Of a stretch of DNA of 64,000 nt, positions 58,111 through 64,000 are shown in pieces (the first letter of the stretch is position 1; each line of letters opens with the position of its first letter). The stretch comes from Chloroflexota bacterium (GTDB lineage Bacteria > Chloroflexota > Ktedonobacteria > Ktedonobacterales > JADMIN01). Below the pieces are notes generated by a model. That model saw only the letters and a list, made by a program, of their open reading frames with translations, was not told where the DNA came from and did no database searches. The stretch is taken from positions 48,302 through 112,301 of the forward strand of contig JAJPKE010000018.1 in the NCBI GenBank assembly GCA_021323855.1, in the 5' to 3' direction. Position numbers and translations under genes: made by a program.

Positions 58111-58775
58111 ATACCGGCATCGTATTCAGAAGCACCTGAGCAAGCTACAGAAAGGAGTGAAGGCGTTTTACACGCTCGAGGGGATGGCCTGTCCCGCTGG
58201 CCGCCGGCAGAGGTACCGCCGGTCCGCGTATGACATTGTTATCCCTGGTTGTCAGATGTGTCCTGTCGTCTCGTCTCGTTCGTTTGGTTTGTTCGGTTTG
58301 TTTGGTTTGTCTATCCGGCTTGTCGCTTGACGTAATTCGCTACACTGATGTGTACGGGTTACGCTCGTTACGCGGTGCCGCTGCGGCTCTCTGCGTAGCG
58401 GCGCAGTATCCATCGTCTACACCGCGCGGCTGATGATTGGTTCATCGTCTGCGCCCTCGTTCGTGATCCCGTCCTTACCTTTCGGTTTTTTGTACGCCTT
58501 GCTTGCACTTTTCAGGTGCAGCAGGCGCAAGCGCGAAGCACACTCGGGTTCACGCAGGTGAGCGTTGAGGGGTAGCAGGGGTATCAGTAACGCTGATATC
58601 TCTTCATTCCTGGCCACCTGCGTGATGTCGCCGATGCAGCGCATGCGATGGCATGTGGTTGCCGGTGGTTGCAGGCCCGATGCAACATCATCGCACCAAT
58701 GCAGTGGTCGCATGCGGTGCGGCTGCTGGATCAACGTTGCGATCCACTTCCATCCGCCGTCAGGAGGTTTATACC
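58111..58775 (+). other. Long leader of the sugar-transport operon
   Basis: About 660 bases without a convincing gene. It holds a T/G-rich low-complexity tract (58275-58315, repeats of TTTGGTTTG), another operator-like pair GGGTTACGCTCGTTACGC near 58357-58373 downstream of a TTGACG, a GATATCAG-type hairpin (TATCAG-taacg-CTGATA, near 58590) and a strong SD (AGGAGG) before the binding-protein GTG. A frame on the minus strand (58417-58800) lacks family similarity. Confidence 0.5.
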
Positions 58776-60086
58776 GTGCGGTACTGGCAAAAACGGGCAT
58801 CCTTATCTCTGGCAGTATTTGCCCTCTTCATTGGGTTGATTACCGTTCTCTCCGCCTGTGGAGGCGGCGGGTCAACCACGTCAAGCGGGCCGATTCACCT
58901 CGTCTTCTGGGGCTTCAATCAGCAAATCGCCGATCAAGCCGCGCTCTGGAACAAGACACACCCCAACATCCAGGTAACCGGCATCAAAGAGCCGTCCGGC
59001 CCCAACCAGTATTACCCCAAGCTGCTGACCGCAGCCAAAGCCGGCAACGGCCCGGACATCGCGCTGGTGGAATACCAGTACATTCCAACGATGGTCGCTA
59101 ATGGCGCGCTGGTAGACCTCTCCAAATATGGCGCCAGTTCGGTGCAGAGCCAGTTTGTGCCGTCTGCCTGGGCGCAGGTGACACAGGGTAGCGCCGTCTA
59201 CGGCTATCCGCAGGATACTGGCCCGATGGGGCTGTTCTACAACGCCAAGATCTTCCAGCAGGCGGGCATCACTGCGCCGCCGGCCACCTGGGATGAGTTC
59301 GCACAGGACGCCGTCAAGATTCACCATCTCGGCCCGAACTATTACATTGTCTCTTTCCCGCCGCAAAGCACCGGCTGGATCGCTGGGCTGATGTGGCAGG
59401 CAGGCGCGCAATGGTTCACTGAAGACACGGCGAATCAAGCCTGGAAGGTCAACATCAATAGCGCCGCCTCCAAGCAGGTGGCTGACTACTGGCAGAACCT
59501 GATCAATCAGGGGCTGGTTTCGACGGTTGCCGACTTCTCGAATGACTGGAACGCCGCGCTCGACAAGGGCACCATCGCCAGTTGGCCTTCGGCGGTCTGG
59601 GGGCAGGGCGTTATCAAGGGTAACGCCAAAGATACCTCCGGCCAGTGGAAAGTAGCTCCGCTGCCACAGTGGACCGCAGGCGCCAATGCGTCGGCGATGT
59701 GGGGTGGTTCGGCCATCTCTGTCGTCTCCGATACTAAATATCCGCAGCAGGCCGAAGAGTTCGTCAAGTGGTATCTGACGGATTCGGGCAGCCTCAACAT
59801 CGGCGTCAACCAGATCGGCTGGTTCCCGTCGAACGCGGCGGCGCAGCAGCAATACAGCACGGCCACCGATCCGTTCTACAGTGGCCAGGATGTGGATCAG
59901 GTCTTCACCCAGGCGCAGATCGGCCCCTGGCAGTGGCCGCCGGACCTTACGACGGTCTACAACGACATGGGGAATGATTTTAATAGCGCGGTATCTAACA
60001 AGACCTCGTTCGATGCTGCGCTCGATCAACTGCAAACGCAGGTGGTGAACGATCTCAAGTCCAGCGGTATCAACGTAGAGAGCTAA
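58776..60086 (+). CDS. ABC transporter sugar-binding lipoprotein
   Basis: A 436-residue extracellular solute-binding protein (family 1). The N-terminus MRYWQKRASLSLAVFALFIG and lipobox TVLSAC (Cys28) mark it as a lipoprotein. The mature part starts IHLVFWGFNQQIADQAALWNKTHP and has the ligand-site patterns of cellobiose/maltose-type binders, with GPDIALVEYQYIP and many tryptophans. The start is a GTG with AGGAGG eight bases upstream. It is first in the operon and followed by a strong hairpin. Binds an oligosaccharide outside the cell and passes it to the permeases. Confidence 0.94.
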   Translation: MRYWQKRASLSLAVFALFIGLITVLSACGGGGSTTSSGPIHLVFWGFNQQIADQAALWNKTHPNIQVTGIKEPSGPNQYYPKLLTAAKAGNGPDIALVEYQYIPTMVANGALVDLSKYGASSVQSQFVPSAWAQVTQGSAVYGYPQDTGPMGLFYNAKIFQQAGITAPPATWDEFAQDAVKIHHLGPNYYIVSFPPQSTGWIAGLMWQAGAQWFTEDTANQAWKVNINSAASKQVADYWQNLINQGLVSTVADFSNDWNAALDKGTIASWPSAVWGQGVIKGNAKDTSGQWKVAPLPQWTAGANASAMWGGSAISVVSDTKYPQQAEEFVKWYLTDSGSLNIGVNQIGWFPSNAAAQQQYSTATDPFYSGQDVDQVFTQAQIGPWQWPPDLTTVYNDMGNDFNSAVSNKTSFDAALDQLQTQVVNDLKSSGINVES

Positions 60087-60166
60087 CCATCTCTCCGCTG
60101 AGTCGCCCATTCTCAGCCAGATCGGCTCTTCTTCCGGTCTGGCCTGGGATGGGCGGGGAGAGATGG
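60087..60166 (+). terminator. Intercistronic stem-loop after the binding-protein gene
   Basis: CCATCTCTCC (60087-60096) pairs with GGAGAGATGG (60157-60166), then CGCCCAT (60104-60110) with ATGGGCG (60149-60155), then CCAGA with TCTGG. There is no T-run, so it is more likely an mRNA stabiliser or partial terminator that keeps binding-protein mRNA abundant relative to the permease genes 209 bases downstream. Confidence 0.75.
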
Positions 60167-60374
60167 CGATACCACCTCTGCAAATTGCGTATCTCCATCT
60201 CTCTCGCTCGCTCGCGCTTCCTTGCATTTCCTTGCGCTCCCATTGCCCAGGTAGCAGGTGATCGCGTAGGATAGGTGTGTCTGGCTGTATGTGACTGTAT
60301 CTGGCTCGTCGCCTTTCACTCCTGACACACGGTTGGCTGGCCGCTCGTTCTTTCATGCCGAGATGGAGACCCAT

Positions 60375-61337
60375 ATGACGTCCGTTGCGTCCGAAACGGT
60401 ATCCGTGAGCAACGTCGCAAAACCGGGTGGCACCGGAAGTCCTTGGTGGCAGCGGCTGTTGCGCTTGATAACACCGTATCTGTTTGTCTTGCCGTTTGTG
60501 CTGCTCTTCATCGCGTTCTTCTTTGCGCCGCTGCTCTATGCCTTCTCGCAGAGCCTCTATCGAGTGCATCGCAGCGGTCTGGGGCTAACACCGCCAACCA
60601 TCGTCTTTGCGGGCCTGAGCAATTATGTGAAGGCGTTCCAAGACCCTGCCTTCTGGGATGGCGTCAAGCGTGTGCTGGTCTTCGGCGTGATCCAGATTCC
60701 GATAGAGATGATTCTCGCGGTCGTGCTGGCGCTGCTCATGGATTCAGCGGTGATTCGCTTCCGGCGCTTCTTCCGGCTGGCATTCTTCATTCCGTTCGCG
60801 GTTCCCGGTGTCGTCGCCGCCATCATGTGGGGGTTTTTCTATCAGCCCACTTCCAGCCCGATTATCGCCCTGCTGACCGCGTTACACCTGGGCGCACCGG
60901 ATTTCCTCGGCAAAAACGTCGTCCTCTGGTCCATAGCCAACATCTCCACCTGGGAGTTTGCCGGCTATAACATGGTCATCGTGTATTCGGCGCTGCAATC
61001 CATCCCCCAGGAAATCTACGAATCCGGTCGTCTGGACGGCCTCTCGGAAGTTGGCATCGCGCTACGCATCAAATTACCGATGATCCGGCCTGCGCTCTTC
61101 CTGGCAGTGCTCTTTGCCATCATCGGCTCGCTGCAACTCTTCAATGAGCCAACGATTCTCAACCGCCTGTCGAATGCCATCACCACGACGTATACGCCCA
61201 ACATCTATGCGTACTCCGTCGCGTTCGTGAACACCGACTACTATTATGGCGGCGCGCTGGCGGTGATTCTCGGCGTATTGACGTTCATCTTCTCGTATGG
61301 CTTCGTGCGCTTCACGCAACGACAATCGGGGAACTAA
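60375..61337 (+). CDS. ABC sugar transporter permease (first subunit)
   Basis: About 320 residues with six membrane helices of the MalF/UgpA type. The EAA loop is visible at YESGRLDGLSEVGIALRIKLPMIRPALFL. The N-terminus is about 45 residues, polar. GGAGA lies five bases before the chosen ATG. The next permease starts 12 bases after its stop. Together they form the membrane channel of the sugar importer. Confidence 0.93.
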   Translation: MTSVASETVSVSNVAKPGGTGSPWWQRLLRLITPYLFVLPFVLLFIAFFFAPLLYAFSQSLYRVHRSGLGLTPPTIVFAGLSNYVKAFQDPAFWDGVKRVLVFGVIQIPIEMILAVVLALLMDSAVIRFRRFFRLAFFIPFAVPGVVAAIMWGFFYQPTSSPIIALLTALHLGAPDFLGKNVVLWSIANISTWEFAGYNMVIVYSALQSIPQEIYESGRLDGLSEVGIALRIKLPMIRPALFLAVLFAIIGSLQLFNEPTILNRLSNAITTTYTPNIYAYSVAFVNTDYYYGGALAVILGVLTFIFSYGFVRFTQRQSGN

Positions 61338-61348
61338 GGAGTGCTGTC

Positions 61349-62272
61349 ATGGTAACGACACAGACGCCGGTTGATAGCGAGCGGCAGGTGAAGAACCATA
61401 CGATTGAGCGCCAGCAAAAGCTGATCGGCGTGCGCGGGTTCTCGCTGAAGAATGGCGTAGCCTATCTCTTCCTCATCATCGTCACCATCTATTCGCTGAC
61501 GCCGCTCTGGTGGCTGGCCATTTCCGCGACCAAGAACAACACCGACCTCTTCAGCTCGTTTGGATTGTGGTTTGCGCACTTCAACCTCATCCAGAACCTG
61601 CAAGACACGTTCACGTATCAGGGCGGAGAGTTTGTCCGCTGGATTTTCAATACAATTCTCTACGCGGTGATCGGCGGCGCAGGCAGCATGTTGATCTCGC
61701 TGATGGCGGGATATGCGCTGGCGAAGTATCGCTTCCGTGGGAGCACGCTCGTCTCCACGCTGGTGTTGGGGGCGTTGCTCGTCCCAACCACCACACTCGC
61801 TTTGCCCACCTATCTCCTAATGAGCAAGATCAACCTGGTCAACACCTATTGGGCGGTGCTGCTGCCCTCGTTGCTCAGCCCGGTGGGCGTCTTCCTGGCG
61901 CGTGTCTTCGCCACCGCCGCCGTGCCGGATGAGTTGATAGATGCGGCGCGGGTGGATGGCGCCGGTGAGTTCCGCATTTTCTGGCGCGTCTCGATGCCGC
62001 TCCTGGTGCCGGGGATGGTCACGATCTTTCTCTTCCAGTTTGTGGCGATTTGGAATAACTTCTTTCTGCCGCTGGTCGTTCTCAACGACTCCACGTATTT
62101 CCCAATCAATCTGGGCCTGGCGACATGGAACTTTGATCCCGCCTCGCACCAGTTACTCTACAACCTGATCGTCACGGGATCGTTCCTGGCTGTGTTGCCG
62201 CTTGTCGTGATGTTCCTCGTCCTGCAACGCTACTGGCGCGCTGGCCTGGCGTTCGGCAGTGTCACGGGATAA
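61349..62272 (+). CDS. ABC sugar transporter permease (second subunit)
   Basis: A 307-residue MalG/UgpE-type permease with about six hydrophobic segments. The EAA loop is DELIDAARVDGAGEFRIFWRVSMPLLVPGM. AAGGAG lies seven bases before the ATG. Partner of the preceding permease. The stop lies in the duplicated ACGGGATAAC motif. Confidence 0.93.
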   Translation: MVTTQTPVDSERQVKNHTIERQQKLIGVRGFSLKNGVAYLFLIIVTIYSLTPLWWLAISATKNNTDLFSSFGLWFAHFNLIQNLQDTFTYQGGEFVRWIFNTILYAVIGGAGSMLISLMAGYALAKYRFRGSTLVSTLVLGALLVPTTTLALPTYLLMSKINLVNTYWAVLLPSLLSPVGVFLARVFATAAVPDELIDAARVDGAGEFRIFWRVSMPLLVPGMVTIFLFQFVAIWNNFFLPLVVLNDSTYFPINLGLATWNFDPASHQLLYNLIVTGSFLAVLPLVVMFLVLQRYWRAGLAFGSVTG

Positions 62273-62283
62273 CACGGGATAAC
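62264..62283. repeat. 10-base tandem duplication at a stop codon
   Basis: ACGGGATAAC occurs twice in direct tandem (62264-62273, 62274-62283); the permease stop TAA lies in the first copy. A third, altered unit (AGGGGTAAC) follows. Confidence 0.8.
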
Positions 62284-62365
62284 AGGGGTAACGGCAAAAC
62301 TGCGCACATCTCCAGACTAACCCGGACCAACGGGCAACGATCAGCCAGACAAACAGGTGACAATC

Positions 62366-63757
62366 ATGACATTTCCCAGCGATTTTCTCTGGGGCGCGGC
62401 TACCTCCGCCTATCAGATCGAAGGCGCTACCCATGAAGATGGCCGTGGACCTTCCATATGGGATCATTTTGCGGCAACCCCCGGACGCACACGCGACGGC
62501 GACACCGGCGATGTCGCGGTGGACCACTATCACCGGATGGAGCAGGATGTCGCGCTGATGGCGGATATGGGCCTGAGCGCCTATCGCTTCTCCATCGCCT
62601 GGCCGCGCGTCGTGCCGGAAGGCAGCGGCGCGGTCAATCCCGCTGGCCTCGATTTTTATGACCGGCTGGTGGACCGGCTGCTGGAAAAAGGCATCACGCC
62701 GGTGGCGACCCTCTATCATTGGGATTTGCCGCTGGCGCTCTTCGAGCAGGGCGGCTGGCGCAGCCGTGAGACCGTCCACGCCTTTGCCAACTACGCCGCT
62801 GTGCTGGCGCGCCGCCTGGGCGACCGCGTGCGCTGGTGGGTGACGCAGAATGAACCGTGGTGCAGCGCCTATCTCGGCTATTATACGGGCCGCCACGCCC
62901 CTGGCATCCAGAACGACGCGCAGGGCGCAGTGGATGTCGCCCATCATCTGCTGCTGGGGCATGGGTTGGCGCTTCAGGCCATTCGCTCTACCACTGCTGC
63001 GGAGACGCGCATTGGCCCCGCGCTCAATCTCTTCCCCATCTTCGCGGGAGATGCGCGCACAGAGACGCTACGCGCCGCCGAACGCGCCCACAGGTTCCAC
63101 AATCGCTGGTTTCTGGACCCACTCTTTCGCGGCGAATACACGCCCGGTCTCTTCGAGGATTTGGGCGCGTCGCCGCCGCCGGTGCAGGATGGCGACATGG
63201 AAATCATCAGCGCGCCGATTGATTTCCTGGGAGTCAACTATTACAACCGCTGGATCGTGCGCGCCAAAGCAGCAGAGCGCGCACAGCCCACCGCTGAAAC
63301 ACAGGAGATGGGACCGCTGGGGCTGGAGAGCCTGGATTACGTCACCGATTTGCCGAAGGCGACGTTTACCGCGATGGGTTGGGAGGTCTATCCGCATGGC
63401 CTGGACCTGATGCTGGAGGACCTGACGCGCACGTATCATCCGCGCCAGTTGCTCATCACCGAGAATGGCGCGGCTTTCAACGATACCTGGAACGGCAACG
63501 GACGGGTCAGTGATCCGCAACGCATCGTCTTCCTGCGTGAGCATCTTCAGGAGGTGGCCGGCGCGATGCGGCATGGCGCGCCCGTCGCTGGTTATTTCGT
63601 CTGGTCGCTCTTCGATAATTTCGAGTGGGCGGAGGGCTATAGCAAACGGTTCGGCATGGTCTACGTGGATTATGCGACGCAGCAGCGTATCGTCAAAGAC
63701 AGCGGGCGCTGGTATGCCGGCTTTATTGCCGATCAGCGCGCCCTCCACGCCCGCTGA
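62366..63757 (+). CDS. GH1 beta-glucosidase
   Basis: A 463-residue enzyme of glycoside hydrolase family 1, typical length. The acid/base glutamate is E163 in TQNEP and the nucleophile is E366 in ITENG. The start MTFPSDFLWGAATSAYQIEGA is the canonical family opening, and WSLFDNFEWAEGYSKRFG is near the end. No signal peptide, so it acts in the cytoplasm on sugars brought in by the ABC importer, probably beta-glucosides such as cellobiose. The ATG at 62366 has AGGTGA ahead; a GTG nine bases earlier is less likely. Confidence 0.97.
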   Translation: MTFPSDFLWGAATSAYQIEGATHEDGRGPSIWDHFAATPGRTRDGDTGDVAVDHYHRMEQDVALMADMGLSAYRFSIAWPRVVPEGSGAVNPAGLDFYDRLVDRLLEKGITPVATLYHWDLPLALFEQGGWRSRETVHAFANYAAVLARRLGDRVRWWVTQNEPWCSAYLGYYTGRHAPGIQNDAQGAVDVAHHLLLGHGLALQAIRSTTAAETRIGPALNLFPIFAGDARTETLRAAERAHRFHNRWFLDPLFRGEYTPGLFEDLGASPPPVQDGDMEIISAPIDFLGVNYYNRWIVRAKAAERAQPTAETQEMGPLGLESLDYVTDLPKATFTAMGWEVYPHGLDLMLEDLTRTYHPRQLLITENGAAFNDTWNGNGRVSDPQRIVFLREHLQEVAGAMRHGAPVAGYFVWSLFDNFEWAEGYSKRFGMVYVDYATQQRIVKDSGRWYAGFIADQRALHAR

Positions 63758-63764
63758 TGTCCAG

Positions 63765-63797
63765 CGTTTCCGATATTTCCGATATTTCCGGTATTCC
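63765..63797. repeat. 9-base tandem repeat after the GH1 gene
   Basis: GATATTTCC twice (63772-63780, 63781-63789), preceded by TTTCC and followed by the variant GGTATTCC. It lies between the GH1 stop and the transporter ATPase start. Confidence 0.8.
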
Positions 63798-63824
63798 AGG
63801 TGATTCAACAAGAGGAGCGAGTCC

Positions 63825-64000
63825 ATGGCGGAAGTGACGTTTGCGCATATCACCAAGCGCTACAGCGAGCAGACGAAGAGTGTCATTGCTGACCTGAACC
63901 TCCAGGTGCGCGACCACGAGTTCCTGGTGCTGGTGGGGCCATCGGGCTGTGGCAAGAGTACGGCGCTGCGCATGATTGCTGGGCTGGAGGCGATTACCGA
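63825..64000 (+). CDS. ABC transporter ATPase, MsmK/UgpC type (partial, cut by window end)
   Basis: The ATG at 63825, with AGAGGAG nine bases upstream, opens a frame to the end of the window (58 codons). It begins [13 protein letters not shown] and has the Walker A motif GPSGCGKST followed by [11 protein letters not shown], as in ATPases that power CUT1 sugar importers. It follows the GH1 gene and completes the transporter set with the two permeases and the binding lipoprotein. Confidence 0.95.
   Translation, partial: MAEVTFAHITKRYSEQTKSVIADLNLQVRDHEFLVLVGPSGCGKSTALRMIAGLEAIT

Noticed and set aside
58417..58800. 127-codon frame on the minus strand upstream of the sugar-binding gene
   Set aside because: No SD, no family similarity, basic and irregular composition, and it overlaps the SD and first codons of the clear binding-protein gene.
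1..64000. tRNA, rRNA and CRISPR signatures
   Set aside because: No tRNA T-arm-like GGTTCRA strings in a cloverleaf context, no rRNA stretch and no regularly spaced repeat-spacer array was seen by eye; a tRNAscan or CRISPR search was not possible.

Overview
The window looks like ordinary chromosome from a GC-rich bacterium of the phylum Chloroflexota, most likely class Ktedonobacteria. This is inferred from gene content: a 1071-residue MalT-like LuxR regulator with the extra N-terminal domain typical of that group, NarL-type two-component genes, YwqG/DUF1963 and M28/PKD exported proteins, and many dispersed C-rich/G-rich hairpin repeats between genes. No rRNA, tRNA, CRISPR array, intact insertion sequence or prophage was seen. 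Start codons are ATG or GTG with clear purine-rich Shine-Dalgarno (SD) sites, and I used these to choose starts.

Layout. 1-5.8 kb: a BON-domain protein, an NAD-dependent epimerase, ClpP, an Xre regulator with a striking candidate operator, a CHAP-domain lipoprotein and small proteins. 5.8-13 kb: a GNAT protein, the biotin transporter BioY, a thioesterase, a methyltransferase, a Gfo/Idh/MocA oxidoreductase, PlsY and a GT2-type fusion protein. 13.3-17 kb: a GT4 glycosyltransferase translationally coupled to a glycogen-debranching-type glucosidase, then a degraded RHS fragment. 17.7-21.5 kb: a secreted triple-repeat protein, a CoA-transferase, a SWIM zinc-finger protein. 21.5-25.3 kb: prephenate dehydrogenase and prolyl-tRNA synthetase, transcribed divergently; proS has a classic T-box leader and tyrA a leader terminator. 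25.4-29.6 kb: an Mre11/SbcD-like nuclease, an Rpn-family nuclease, a queuosine-salvage protein and a CBS-domain protein. 29.8-42.4 kb: exported proteins, an exonuclease, a Mut7-C protein, a histidine kinase/response regulator pair, an MFS exporter and a ParA-type ATPase with a coupled partner. 42.4-56.5 kb: an M28 peptidase, a secreted HNH lipoprotein, the MalT-like regulator, an FAD oxidase, a DHA2 exporter, a hydrolase and a secreted lysozyme-like protein with a structured leader.

56.8-64 kb is the clearest functional unit: a LacI-type repressor, a sugar-binding lipoprotein, two permeases, a GH1 beta-glucosidase and the start of the transporter ATPase. Similar operator-like dyads lie at the lacI promoter and at the transporter promoter, so this is probably a self-regulated beta-glucoside (cellobiose-like) uptake and hydrolysis regulon. 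A strong stem-loop separates the binding-protein gene from the permease genes.

The most novel signals are non-coding. Fifteen copies of a hairpin repeat occur between genes; two are long forms whose internal hairpins differ in sequence but keep the same structure. Mini-palindromes with a two-base loop are clustered at two sites. Long inverted repeats flank or overlap the promoters of the xre, bioY and malT-like genes. Short tandem repeats sit across or beside several stop codons. I did not find a convincing new multi-gene defence or secretion system.
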